Shown here in pieces: positions 7,471 through 15,766 of a DNA stretch of 36,232 bases (positions within the stretch are counted from its first letter, which is position 1; the number at the start of each line of letters is the position of its first letter). The stretch is taken from contig JAUNHQ010000026.1 in assembly GCA_030535425.1 (NCBI GenBank), forward strand, positions 1 through 36,232. The letters are read 5' to 3'. Under the pieces are notes generated by a model. The model was given only the letters and a program-made list of their open reading frames with translations. It searched no databases and was not told where the DNA came from. The stretch comes from Pseudomonadota bacterium. GTDB taxonomy: Bacteria > Pseudomonadota > Gammaproteobacteria > Burkholderiales > Burkholderiaceae_C. The position numbers and the translations under genes were made by a program.

Positions 7471-8498
7471 GCTTGCCGCGCACCGCTCGTGCCCCCACCC
7501 GTGGCGCGGCCTTGCTGGCGGCCATGATCACCGTGGCCCTGGTGGCCACCTTGGCCGCTGCCGCCCTGTGGCGCCAGTGGCGCGCGGTTGAGGTAGAGGC
7601 GGCTGAGCGCGCACGCGTGCAGTCGGCCTGGCTGCTGACCGGCGCGCTTGACTGGGGGCGCCTCATCCTGGGCGGTGACTTGCTCGAAGACCAGCGCAAC
7701 CAGCGCAGCCGCCGCCAGCCCCCTGCCGACCACCTGGGCGAGCCCTGGGCCGTTCCCCTGGCCGAAGCGCGCCTGTCCACCTTTTTGGCTGCCGGCGAAA
7801 CCAGCGCCGCAGCCGAGCGCGATGCCTTCCTGTCGGGCGAAGTCACCGACCTGCAATCGCGCCTGAACCTGATGAACCTGATCGCAGGCTCCAAGGAGCA
7901 GCAGACCGATGCCCTGCTGCGCTTTGACCGCCTGTTCACCCTGTTGGGCCTGCGCAGCGGCGAGCTGGGCGCCTTGCAGCGCGCCCTGGCCAACGCCCAT
8001 GCAGCCATGCAAGGCCAAGCCTCCGAAACGGGCGATGCCCCGCTCATGCCCAACCGCTTCGAGCAACTGGCCTGGCTGGGCGTGTCACCTGAAACCCTGC
8101 AAGCCCTGCGCCCCTACGCCACCTTGCTGCCGCTGGTCAACAACGCGGCCACCACCGTCAACGTCAACACCGCCAGCGCCGAAGCCATCCACGCCGCCGC
8201 CCCCTCGCTGGATCTGGCCCAGGCCCAGCGCCTGGTCGTGCAGCGCGACAGCGGCGCCTTTCGCACCGCTGAGGCCATCCGCCAGGCCGCCGGCCTGACC
8301 AGCGAGGCCGACTTGGGCTGGCTGAGCGTGACCTCGGATTTTTTTGAAATCCGCGGCCGCCTGCGCCTGGACGACGTGGCACTGGAAGAAACAGCCCTTG
8401 TGCAGCGCATCCGCCAACCGCGCGGCGTACACACCCTCTGGCGCGAGCGCAGCGCATGCAGCCCTGCCTGCCAGGCCTCCCCCGCACCGCGCCCATGA
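7467..8498 (+). CDS. gspK: Type II secretion minor pseudopilin GspK
   Basis: A 343-residue protein, near the usual GspK size of about 320-340. The N-terminus MSLPRTARAPTRG is followed by AALLAAMITVALVATLAAA, the GspK version of the pseudopilin helix, which lacks the Phe and Glu of other pseudopilins. SGEVTDLQSRLNLMNLI and VNVNTASAEAIHAAAPSLDL are family blocks; the second is a helix-hairpin-helix-like SAM repeat. GspK caps the pseudopilus tip. ATG 7467 overlaps the gspJ stop (ATGA). The normal next genes, gspL and gspM, do not follow; 398 noncoding bases with inverted repeat copies do. The last 30 residues are Arg/Pro/Cys-rich and may be altered relative to relatives. Confidence 0.9.
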   Translation: MSLPRTARAPTRGAALLAAMITVALVATLAAAALWRQWRAVEVEAAERARVQSAWLLTGALDWGRLILGGDLLEDQRNQRSRRQPPADHLGEPWAVPLAEARLSTFLAAGETSAAAERDAFLSGEVTDLQSRLNLMNLIAGSKEQQTDALLRFDRLFTLLGLRSGELGALQRALANAHAAMQGQASETGDAPLMPNRFEQLAWLGVSPETLQALRPYATLLPLVNNAATTVNVNTASAEAIHAAAPSLDLAQAQRLVVQRDSGAFRTAEAIRQAAGLTSEADLGWLSVTSDFFEIRGRLRLDDVALEETALVQRIRQPRGVHTLWRERSACSPACQASPAPRP

Positions 8499-8530
8499 CG
8501 CCGCACCCATGCGGCCGCACGGCATGAAAT

Positions 8531-8590
8531 GCTATATTTTAAATAGCTTAAAACCCTTACCAATCGCGCGCAAATGGCCATTTTTATATA
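8531..8590 (-). repeat. Dispersed repeat copy A (inverted orientation)
   Basis: On the minus strand it contains AAATGGCCATTTGCGCGCG, then GGTTTTAAGCTATTTAAAA and TATAGC. It shares GGCCATTTGCGC with copies at 20646 and 28605, and a GCTAT...ATAGC hairpin (8531-8547) with all copies. AAATGGCCATTT (8572-8583) is a perfect 12-base palindrome. It is the only copy in this orientation. Confidence 0.8.
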
Positions 8591-8700
8591 TCTCCTTCAA
8601 GCCAGTACCACGCCTTTTGCGCCTGCACGCCCCAACACGTCCACCCGCCATAACGGCTCACTTTCCGGCTGCCGCGCTGCCTAAGAAAACCAGTTATCAG

Positions 8701-8754
8701 AAATGGCATTTGCGCTTGATACAAAAGCGTCTACAGCTATCCAAAAAATAGCTT
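8701..8754 (+). repeat. Dispersed repeat copy E
   Basis: It reads AAATGGCATTTGCGCTTGAT and then AGCTAT, loop CCAAAAA, ATAGCT (8735-8753), a 6-bp stem. The order of the GGCATTTGCGC box and the hairpin and their spacing of about 25 bases match the other copies, with more divergence. It faces copy A, so the pair forms a large inverted repeat. Confidence 0.65.
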
Positions 8755-8897
8755 CTACCTGCCATGCCACGCCATACCCCCATGTGACACCGGCTTGCCA
8801 TCAAAACCCGCCGGGCCGTGCTTTACGATGAACACACCAGGCTCGGCATGCCGTTTGCTTGGTCTTTGGCAGCCTGCCCGCGCCCGCCCATCACCCC

Positions 8898-9836
8898 ATG
8901 ACCGAACCCAGCCTGCACCACATCACCTGCCCTGCCCCATACGACAGCCGCCGCATGGCCTGGTGGCAGTGGGGCGACCCTGCCGCGCCGCACCTGGTCA
9001 TCTGCGTGCATGGGCTGGCGCGCCAGGCGCGCGACTTCGATGCCCTGGCCGCCGCCTTGCTGGCACGCGCCCATCAGCACGGCCAGCGCCTGCGCGTGGT
9101 CTGCCCCGACGTGGCTGGCCGGGGCGAAAGCGACTGGCTGCCCGAGCCTGCCGCCTATGTCGTGCCCACCTACGCGGTCGACATGCTGGCGCTGCTGGGC
9201 GCGCTGCACCAGACCGCCCCCGTGGCCACGCTCGACTGGGTGGGCACCAGCATGGGCGGGCTCATCGGCCTGACGCTTGCAGGCACACCCGCCCTGCCCC
9301 TGCCCGTGCCGGTGCGCCGGCTGGTCCTCAACGACGTCGGCCCGCGCATCGAATGGGCTGCGCTGGCCCGCATTGGGCAATACCTGGGCCACACCGGCCC
9401 CTTTGCCACCTTGGAAGAAGGCCTGGCCACCCTGCGCGAAAACGCCAGCGCCTTTGGCCCGCATACCGACGCGCAATGGCACGCGCTCACCCGCCCCATG
9501 CTGCGGCCGCTGCCCGACGGCCGCTGGCGCCTGCACTACGACCCGGCCATCGCCGCAGCCTTTCACACCGTCACGCCGCAGGCCATCGCACAGGGCGAGG
9601 CCGCGCTGTGGCAGCTATACGACCAGACCACCGCCCGCGTGCTGCTGCTGCGCGGGGCTGAATCCGACCTGCTCTCACCCGCCACCGCCCAGGCCATGAC
9701 CGAACGCGGGCCACGCGCGCAACTGCGCACGTTTGCGCATGTCGGCCACGCCCCTTCGCTGATGGCCCAAGACCAGCTAGACACCGTGCTCGGCTTCCTG
9801 CTGCCCCCCGCCGACGCCATGGAGGGCCACGCATGA
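8898..9836 (+). CDS. Alpha/beta-fold hydrolase
   Basis: A 312-residue cytoplasmic alpha/beta hydrolase without a signal peptide. The oxyanion loop is CVHGLARQARDFDAL (about 37-50), followed by the VVCPDVAGRGESDW block (68-80). The nucleophile elbow GTSMGG places Ser118, the acid is probably Asp257 in RGAESDLLSP, and the base is His284 in HVGHAPSL. The family includes esterases, lactonases and C-C hydrolases; nothing here fixes the substrate. ATG 8898 is preferred to an upstream in-frame TTG at 8859 because homologous-looking sequence begins there. The last 4 bases overlap the relA start (ATGA), so the two are translationally coupled. Similar hydrolases beside relA may have no functional link. 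Confidence 0.9.
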   Translation: MTEPSLHHITCPAPYDSRRMAWWQWGDPAAPHLVICVHGLARQARDFDALAAALLARAHQHGQRLRVVCPDVAGRGESDWLPEPAAYVVPTYAVDMLALLGALHQTAPVATLDWVGTSMGGLIGLTLAGTPALPLPVPVRRLVLNDVGPRIEWAALARIGQYLGHTGPFATLEEGLATLRENASAFGPHTDAQWHALTRPMLRPLPDGRWRLHYDPAIAAAFHTVTPQAIAQGEAALWQLYDQTTARVLLLRGAESDLLSPATAQAMTERGPRAQLRTFAHVGHAPSLMAQDQLDTVLGFLLPPADAMEGHA

Positions 9837-12046
9837 CCACCACGCTGCCGCCCCCGCCTGGCGCCCCCATGGCCGACGTGCTGGCCATCACCGCCGCCGA
9901 CACCCCCGACGACACCGGCCTGCGCGCGCGCGCGCGCGCCTTTGCCGAACCGCTGCTGACCGGCCAGAGCAGCAGCTCGGGCGAAAGCATGCTGGCGCAC
10001 GCCGATGCCATGGCCGACATCCTGGCCAGCATCGGCGGCTCGCCCACCCTGCAGGCAGCGGCCTACCTCAGCTACGCCAGCGAACAGCTCAACCGCCCCG
10101 AAGAAGTCATCGGCAAGGCCTTTGGCCAGAACCTGGCGCAACTGGCCGTCGAAACCTCCCGGCTTGAACAAGTGCAGCAGCGCTCGCGCATCAGCCGCCA
10201 CGAGCTGCCCGCCGACAGCGAAAGCGCCGCACGCCAGACCGAAATCGTGCGCAAGATGCTGCTGGCCTTCAGCCGCGACCTGCGCGTGGTGCTGCTGCGT
10301 CTGGCATCGCGCCTGCAAACCCTGCGCCACTGCGCCGCCTGCCGCCGCCCGCCCGCCCCGGGGCTTCTGCGCGAATCGCACGAAGTGTTCGCCCCCCTGG
10401 CCAACCGCCTGGGCATCTGGCAAATCAAGTGGGAGATGGAAGACCTCATCTTCCGCGCGCAAGAGCCCGACACCTACCGCCTGGTCGCCTCGCTGCTGGA
10501 CGAAAAACGCACCGAGCGCGAAGCCGCCATGGAAGCGCGCCGCGCGCAGATTGAAGCTGCCCTGCGCGCGCAAGGCATCGACGCGCGCGTCAGCGGCCGT
10601 CCCAAGCACATCAGCTCCATCGTGCGCAAGATGCGCGGCAAAGGGCTGGACTTTGACCAGGTGTTCGACCTGCGCGCCCTGCGCGTGCTCGTGCCCACCG
10701 TGGACGACTGCTACACCACCCTGGCCTGGGTGCACAAGCAGTTCATCCCCGTGCCCAGCGAGTTTGACGACTACATCGCCAAGCCCAAGGTCAACGGCTA
10801 CCAGTCGCTGCACACCGTGGTGCGCGACGAAGAAGGCCGCGCCTGGGAAATCCAGATCCGCACCCAGGCCATGCACGAACATGCCGAGCACGGCGTGGCC
10901 GCGCACTGGGCCTACAAGGAAGCGGGCACCAAGGGCTACACCGGCGTCAGTGCCGCCAGCGCCTACGACGCCAAGATCGCCGTGCTGCGCCAGCTGCTGG
11001 CCTGGGAGCGCGACCTCTCCGGCGCCGCGCCGCAGCACGGCCTGTTTGACGACCGCATCTACGTGCTTACCCCCGAGGCCGCCATCGTCGAGCTGCCTGC
11101 GGGCGCCACCCCTGTGGACTTTGCCTACAGCGTGCACACCGAGCTGGGCCACCGCTGCCGCGGCGCGCGCATTGACGGCGCCATGGTGCCGCTGAACACG
11201 CCGCTGCACAACGGCCAGACCGTGGAAATCATCTCCGCCAAAGAAGGCGGCCCCTCGCGCGACTGGCTCAACACCGACTTAGGCTACCTGGCCTCGCCGC
11301 GCGCACGCTCGAAGGTACGCGCCTGGTTCAACGCCCAGCACACGCGCGAAACCATCGCACGCGGGCGCGAGATGGTGGAAAAGCTCTTGCAGCGCGAAGG
11401 CCGCACCGCCATGTCGCTGGACTTTCTGGCCAGCGAGTTGGGCTTCAAAACCCCCGATGCGCTGTTTGAAACCGTCGGCAAGGACGAGCTGTCACTGCGC
11501 AGCATCGAAGCCGTGCTGCACCCGCCCGAGCCGCAGCCCGGCACCGACGATCAGGTGCTGCTGCGCAAGCCACGGCCCGGCGGCGGCGCCGGCTCGCCCG
11601 GCGGCGTGCTCGTGGTCGGCCTGGACTCGCTGCTCACCCAGCCCGCGCGCTGCTGCAAGCCTGCCCCGCCCGACGCCATAGCCGGCTACGTCACACGCGG
11701 GCGCGGCGTCAGCGTGCACCGCAGCGACTGCCCCAGCTTTCGCGAGCTGGCCGCGCGCGAGCCTGAGCGCGTCATCGAAGTCGGCTGGGGCACCCCCGCC
11801 ACAGGCCATGCCCCCGCCTACCCCGTGGATGTGGCCGTTGAGGCCGTGGACCGCCAGGGCCTGCTGCGCGACATCTCTGACGTGTTCGCCCGCGAAAAGA
11901 TGAACGTCATCGGCGTGCAAACCCAATCAAACCGCGGCTGGGCGTGGATGACCTTCACCATCGAAGTCAGCGACACCCGGCGCCTGTCGCACGTGCTCGG
12001 CCTGGTCAAAGAAGTGGCCGGTGTGCGCGTGGCCAAGCGGCGCTAG
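9833..12046 (+). CDS. relA: RelA-type (p)ppGpp synthetase, hydrolase-dead
   Basis: A 737-residue long RSH protein. The N-terminal HD hydrolase region (about 50-165) is degenerate: the usual His-Asp of the metal site is replaced in AAAYLSYAS, and RLASRLQTLRHC has lost the catalytic Asp. The synthetase domain (about 215-365) is intact, with GRPKHISSIVRKM, EFDDYIAKPKVNGYQSLHT and EIQIRTQAMHEHAEHGVAAH. The EFDD motif at 310-313 is the EXDD signature of monofunctional RelA; bifunctional enzymes have RXKD. TGS (405-470), a zinc-finger region with RCCKPAPPDAIAGY, and a C-terminal ACT domain follow; these bind stalled ribosomes. It makes ppGpp from GTP/GDP and ATP in amino-acid starvation. Coupled to the upstream hydrolase. 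A (GC)9 tract lies at codons 30-36. Confidence 0.96.
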   Translation: MTTTLPPPPGAPMADVLAITAADTPDDTGLRARARAFAEPLLTGQSSSSGESMLAHADAMADILASIGGSPTLQAAAYLSYASEQLNRPEEVIGKAFGQNLAQLAVETSRLEQVQQRSRISRHELPADSESAARQTEIVRKMLLAFSRDLRVVLLRLASRLQTLRHCAACRRPPAPGLLRESHEVFAPLANRLGIWQIKWEMEDLIFRAQEPDTYRLVASLLDEKRTEREAAMEARRAQIEAALRAQGIDARVSGRPKHISSIVRKMRGKGLDFDQVFDLRALRVLVPTVDDCYTTLAWVHKQFIPVPSEFDDYIAKPKVNGYQSLHTVVRDEEGRAWEIQIRTQAMHEHAEHGVAAHWAYKEAGTKGYTGVSAASAYDAKIAVLRQLLAWERDLSGAAPQHGLFDDRIYVLTPEAAIVELPAGATPVDFAYSVHTELGHRCRGARIDGAMVPLNTPLHNGQTVEIISAKEGGPSRDWLNTDLGYLASPRARSKVRAWFNAQHTRETIARGREMVEKLLQREGRTAMSLDFLASELGFKTPDALFETVGKDELSLRSIEAVLHPPEPQPGTDDQVLLRKPRPGGGAGSPGGVLVVGLDSLLTQPARCCKPAPPDAIAGYVTRGRGVSVHRSDCPSFRELAAREPERVIEVGWGTPATGHAPAYPVDVAVEAVDRQGLLRDISDVFAREKMNVIGVQTQSNRGWAWMTFTIEVSDTRRLSHVLGLVKEVAGVRVAKRR
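9922..9939 (+). repeat. (GC)9 dinucleotide tract in relA
   Basis: Eighteen bases of uninterrupted GC dinucleotide within codons 30-36 of relA, coding alternating Arg and Ala. Gain or loss of one unit would shift the frame near the start. Alternating GC is also the best Z-DNA-forming sequence. Length in other isolates is unknown. Confidence 0.95.
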
Positions 12047-12057
12047 GGCGTGTTGAC

Positions 12058-12113
12058 AAAAAAGGCTATTTGCGCGCACCCCTATTCAAAGTTAGCTATA
12101 TTTTATATAGCAA
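12058..12113 (+). repeat. Dispersed repeat copy B, between convergent relA and phoR
   Basis: It begins AAAAAAGGCTATTTGCGCGC and ends in GCTATAT-TTT-ATATAGC (12095-12111), a perfect 7-bp stem with a 3-base loop. It fills the 67-base gap between the relA and phoR stops. A bidirectional terminator role is plausible, but neither side carries a long T-run after the stem. Confidence 0.8.
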
Positions 12114-13448
12114 TCATTTGTCCAGCCCGCTGCTGCCCTCGCTCACGCGATGGGCCGCGAACACCAGCGCAAAGCACGAGCCTTGGCCCAGGGTGCTGCT
12201 GATTTGCAGCTCGCCCGCGTGCCGCTGGGCCACGTGCTTGGCGATGGCCAGCCCCAGACCGGTGCCGCCGGATTCGCGCGAGCGGCTGCGGTCCACGCGG
12301 TAAAAGCGCTCACCCAGACGCGGCACGTGCTCGGGGGCAATGCCGCCGCCCGTGTCGGTCACGGCAAAGCGCGCGCGCCCATCGGGCAAGCGCGTCCACT
12401 GCGCCTGAATGCGCCCGCCTGCCGGTGTGTAGCGCACCGCGTTCTGGATCAGGTTGGCCATGGCACTGCGCAGCTCGGTGGCCGATCCCATCAGGCGCCA
12501 GTCTGGCAGCGGGGCAAAGTCCAGCTGCTGCGGCACATCCGGATGCAGCAGGCGGGAAAGCGCCCTCGCTTCGGCCTCGCACTGCACCCACAGCCCAGGC
12601 AGGTCGATCACTTCGTCCGGGCTGGGCAGCGGGCTGCCTTCCAGACGCGAAAGCGTGAGCAAATCGTTCACCAGCGTCTGCATACGCGCAGCCTGCGTGG
12701 CCATCAGATCCAGATAGCGGCTGCGCTCAGCCTCGTCCAGCGGCAGGCTCTGCAAGGTTTCCACGAACCCGGCCAGCACCGTCAGCGGTGTGCGGATTTC
12801 ATGCGACACATTGGCCACGAAATCGCGCCGCATGGCATCGGCCTGGGCCAGCGCGGTGATGTCGCGAGAGAGCATCAGCTGGTGGCCACTGCCATAGGGA
12901 TACAGCTGCACCGACAGCTTGACCGGATGGCCAGGCGCATCGGCGCGGCCAGGCATGCGCACGTCCTGGGCAAACTGGCGGGCCGCGTAGTAGGCCGCAA
13001 AAGCGGGCTCGCGCACCAGGTTGCCCACGTGCTGCAACAAGTCGCGCCGCGGGTCAATGCCAAAGTGCTGGCCAGCAATATGGTTGCACCACTCGATGCG
13101 GCCTTCCGGATCGAGCAGCACCACACCATTGGGCGATGCCTGGATGGCCGCCAGAAAGTCTTGCAGGCGCTGGGCGCTTTCGTGGGCCTGCTGCCGGCTG
13201 GCGCGCAGGGCACGGCTGGTGCGGTAAGCCGCCTCACCCCAGGGGCCATGCAAAACAGGCAGCGCCCCCGTATCTGGCGGCGCCTTCAGCCAGGCCAGGT
13301 AGCGGCGCGCGCGCCAGGTGTCCAGCGCCATGGCGGCGATGCCGCCAGCCAGCACCCCGACCGCGGCCCCCGGCCAGCGCAGCCACCACCAGCCCAGCAG
13401 GCCGGGTATCAACTGCAACAGGGCGAAGAAAGACAGGCGAAGCAGCAT
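12114..13448 (-). CDS. phoR: Phosphate regulon sensor histidine kinase PhoR
   Basis: A 444-residue membrane kinase. Two hydrophobic segments lie at about residues 4-42 with almost no periplasmic loop, as in other PhoR. A PAS domain follows (about 95-190, with NGVVLLDPEGRIEWCN). The HisKA block is FVANVSHEIRTPLTVLAGF with phospho-acceptor His216. The HATPase_c boxes are NLIQNAVRYTP, VTDTGGGIAPEH and GGTGLGLAIAKHVAQRHAG. PhoR phosphorylates PhoB when phosphate is low and is held off through PhoU and the Pst transporter. It is last in the pstSCAB-phoU-phoB-phoR block, 33 bases after phoB, and ends beside repeat copy B. The family and context agree; all key residues are present. Confidence 0.96.
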   Translation of the reverse strand: MLLRLSFFALLQLIPGLLGWWWLRWPGAAVGVLAGGIAAMALDTWRARRYLAWLKAPPDTGALPVLHGPWGEAAYRTSRALRASRQQAHESAQRLQDFLAAIQASPNGVVLLDPEGRIEWCNHIAGQHFGIDPRRDLLQHVGNLVREPAFAAYYAARQFAQDVRMPGRADAPGHPVKLSVQLYPYGSGHQLMLSRDITALAQADAMRRDFVANVSHEIRTPLTVLAGFVETLQSLPLDEAERSRYLDLMATQAARMQTLVNDLLTLSRLEGSPLPSPDEVIDLPGLWVQCEAEARALSRLLHPDVPQQLDFAPLPDWRLMGSATELRSAMANLIQNAVRYTPAGGRIQAQWTRLPDGRARFAVTDTGGGIAPEHVPRLGERFYRVDRSRSRESGGTGLGLAIAKHVAQRHAGELQISSTLGQGSCFALVFAAHRVSEGSSGLDK

Positions 13449-13481
13449 GCGCGCACGAACATGGCAAAGCCTGCAACGATA

Positions 13482-14204
13482 TCAGGCCCGCGCAGGCTCG
13501 GCCGGTTGCGCGCCTTGCGGCTGCGCGGTGAGGCGGTAGCCCACGCCGCGCACGGTTTCAATGAGCGGGCTGGCGGCGCCCAGCGCTTCGCGCAGGCGTT
13601 TGACGTGCACGTCCACCGTGCGTTCCTCGATGAAGACGTGGTCGCCCCACACCTTGTCGAGCAGTTGGGCACGGCTATGCACGCGCTCGGGGTTTTTCAT
13701 CAAATGGTGCAGCAGCTTGAACTCGGTGGGGCCCATTTTGAGCATCTGCCCGTCGCAGCTCACGCGGTGCGTATCTGCATCCAGCAGCAGCGGCCCGATG
13801 CTGACCGAGCCGCTGGCCTGCTCAGGCGCGCGGCGGCGCAGCACGGCCCGGATGCGCGCCAGCATTTCCTTGGTGGAAAAGGGCTTGGTGATGTAGTCAT
13901 CGGCCCCGGCATCCAGCCCCGCCACACGGTCGGCCTCGTCACCTCGCGCGGTCAACATGAGAATGGGCACACCCTTGGTGCGCTCGTCTTTGCGCCACTT
14001 GCGCGCCAGCGACAGGCCGCTTTCGCCCGGCAGCATCCAGTCCAGCAAGATGACGTCGGGCAACACGGCATCCAGCTCGCGCTGGGCGGTCTCGCCATCC
14101 ATGGCCCAGGTGGGGGCAAAGCCGTTGTGACGCAGGTTGACGGCGATCAGCTCGGCAATAGGTGCCTCATCTTCGACGATGAGCACACGCGGCATGGTTC
14201 TCAT
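13482..14204 (-). CDS. phoB: Phosphate regulon response regulator PhoB
   Basis: A 240-residue OmpR/PhoB-type regulator. The receiver has VLIVEDEAPIAELI (Glu11, Asp12), phospho-acceptor Asp55 in LLDWMLPG, Thr85 in LMLTARG and Lys107 in TKPF. The C-terminal winged helix (about 135-228) has MGPTEFKLLHHLMKNPERVH and ERTVDVHVKRLREAL, and it binds Pho boxes. The ATG at 14204 overlaps the phoU stop (ATGA); a second ATG three codons on (14195) begins directly at the fold. PhoB activates pst and other phosphate genes, so it likely drives this operon through the Pho box at 18871-18888. Tail of about 15 residues is Ala/Pro-rich and of no known role. Confidence 0.96.
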   Translation of the reverse strand: MRTMPRVLIVEDEAPIAELIAVNLRHNGFAPTWAMDGETAQRELDAVLPDVILLDWMLPGESGLSLARKWRKDERTKGVPILMLTARGDEADRVAGLDAGADDYITKPFSTKEMLARIRAVLRRRAPEQASGSVSIGPLLLDADTHRVSCDGQMLKMGPTEFKLLHHLMKNPERVHSRAQLLDKVWGDHVFIEERTVDVHVKRLREALGAASPLIETVRGVGYRLTAQPQGAQPAEPARA

Positions 14205-14902
14205 CGCGGCAACATGTCCAGATCTTGCAGCTTGCCGTGGCGTACATCAGCGCCTTTGACGATGTAGATGATGGATTCGGCGATGTTCTTGGCGTGATCG
14301 CCAATGCGCTCGATGGCCTTGGCCAAAGTGAGCAAGTCCAGACTGGCCGATATCTTGCGCGGGTCTTCCATCATGTAGGTGATGAGCTTGCGCACGAAAC
14401 CATCAAACTCGCGGTCGATCTCGTTATCGCCCTTGATGATGCCCACGGCATCATCGGCGCTCAAGCGGGCAAAGGCATCCAGCGCACGGCGAAGCTGCTC
14501 GGCGGCCAGGTTGGCGGCCACGCGCAGCTCGCCAGCGGGCAGCAAGCGGGCATTGCCGGACTCGGCAATGCGCTTGACCATGCGGGCGATCTTGGCCGCC
14601 TCGTCACCCACGCGCTCCAGGTTTGCCGTGGTGCGCGAGATGGCCAGCAGCAGCCGCAGGTCTATGGCCGTGGGCTGGCGCCGCGCGATGATGCTGGAAA
14701 GCTCACGGTCGATTTCCAGCTCCAGCGCGTTGACCCGGCGCTCGGTTTCCTCCACCTGGTCTGCCACCTCCAGGCTGAACTCCGACAGCGCATACATGGC
14801 CTGCCGAATCTGCATCTCTACCATGCCGCCCAGCTCCATCACGTGAGAGGAGACCTGGTTGAGCTCGTTGTCGAACTGGCTGGAAAGGTGTTTGTCTGGC
14901 AT
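14201..14902 (-). CDS. phoU: Phosphate signalling protein PhoU
   Basis: A 233-residue all-helical protein beginning MPDKHLSSQFDNELNQVSSH. It contains the two PhoU repeats, each with the metal-binding signature: ERVGDEAAKIARM in the first and ERIGDHAKNIAES in the second. PhoU sits between the Pst transporter and PhoR and keeps PhoR silent when phosphate is plentiful; it also limits toxic uptake. ATG 14902 is chosen because the family sequence begins there; the frame is open upstream to 14995 but that part overlaps pstB. It begins 16 bases after the pstB stop and overlaps phoB by 4 bases. Complete and intact. Confidence 0.97.
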   Translation of the reverse strand: MPDKHLSSQFDNELNQVSSHVMELGGMVEMQIRQAMYALSEFSLEVADQVEETERRVNALELEIDRELSSIIARRQPTAIDLRLLLAISRTTANLERVGDEAAKIARMVKRIAESGNARLLPAGELRVAANLAAEQLRRALDAFARLSADDAVGIIKGDNEIDREFDGFVRKLITYMMEDPRKISASLDLLTLAKAIERIGDHAKNIAESIIYIVKGADVRHGKLQDLDMLPR

Positions 14903-14918
14903 CTTGCCTGTGCTCCCG

Positions 14919-15737
14919 TCAGCCAAAGCGGCCGGTGATGTAGTCCTCGGTTTCCTTGCGCTTGGGCTTGAAGAAGATGTCTTCGGTGGAGCCAAACTCG
15001 ATCAGCTCGCCCAGGTACATGTAGGCGGTGTAGTCGCTCACGCGCGCGGCCTGCTGCATGTTGTGCGTGACGATGGCGATGGTGTAGTCGCGCTTGAGCT
15101 CGTGCACCAGCTCCTCCACCTTGCCGGTGGAGATGGGGTCGAGCGCCGAAGTGGGCTCGTCCAGCAGCAGCACCGAAGGCTTGACGGCCACGCTGCGCGC
15201 AATGCACAGGCGCTGCTGCTGCCCGCCCGACAGCGACAGGCCCGACTGGCCCAGCTTGTCCTTGACCTCGTTCCACAGCGCGGCCTTGGTCAGCGCCCAT
15301 TCCACGCGCTCGTCCATTTCGGCCTTGCTGAGTTTTTCGTACAGGCGCACGCCGAAGGCGATGTTTTCGTAAATCGTCATCGGAAACGGCGTGGGCTTTT
15401 GAAACACCATGCCGATGCTGGCGCGCAGCAGGTTCACGTCCACGCTCGCGTCCAGGATGTTCTTGCCGTAAAACAGAATCTGCCCCTCGGCGCGCTGGCC
15501 GGGGTAGAGGCTGTACATGCGGTTGAGCGTGCGCAGCAGCGTGGATTTGCCGCAGCCCGAGGGGCCGATAAACGCCGTGGCCTTGCGCTCGGGCAGAGCG
15601 ATGTTGATTTTTTTCAGGCCCTGAAAACCGTTGCCGTAAAAAAAGTCCAGGTCGCGGATTTCCAGCGCAATGCGCTCTTGTTCGATGCGTGCGCCGCTGC
15701 GGTTGGCGGCCTGGGGCACAGGAGTAGCAATGTCCAT
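14919..15737 (-). CDS. pstB: Phosphate ABC transporter ATPase PstB
   Basis: A 272-residue ABC ATPase. Walker A is GPSGCGKST (58-66), the signature is [10 protein letters not shown] (167-176), Walker B is [12 protein letters not shown] (189-200), and the H-loop His is at 225 in [46 protein letters not shown] and [12 protein letters not shown] are PstB-specific blocks. It powers import by the PstCA channel from the cytoplasmic face. The ATG at 15737 gives an N-terminal extension of about 20 residues before the fold. The same frame is open much further upstream, but that part overlaps pstA. It follows pstA by 29 bases. Confidence 0.97.
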   Translation of the reverse strand: MDIATPVPQAANRSGARIEQERIALEIRDLDFFYGNGFQGLKKINIALPERKATAFIGPSGCGKSTLLRTLNRMYSLYPGQRAEGQILFYGKNILDASVDVNLLRASIGMVFQKPTPFPMTIYENIAFGVRLYEKLSKAEMDERVEWALTKAALWNEVKDKLGQSGLSLSGGQQQRLCIARSVAVKPSVLLLDEPTSALDPISTGKVEELVHELKRDYTIAIVTHNMQQAARVSDYTAYMYLGELIEFGSTEDIFFKPKRKETEDYITGRFG

Positions 15738-15766
15738 GGTGTGGTTTGTCCTTGCAGCGTGTTTTT

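Larger units (their letters stand above)
8499..8897. other. Noncoding stretch after gspK with two repeat copies
   Basis: No credible gene is present. The stretch is clearly more A+T-rich than its surroundings. It holds two copies of a dispersed repeat facing opposite ways (8531-8590 and 8701-8754), 110 bases apart. The remaining 140 bases before the hydrolase start show no clear promoter or terminator. In related loci gspL/M/N would begin here. Confidence 0.7.

Noticed and set aside
12150-14267. A 705-codon plus-strand frame opposite phoR and phoB
   Set aside because: Antisense to two intact, motif-complete genes; composition is that of a shadow frame.
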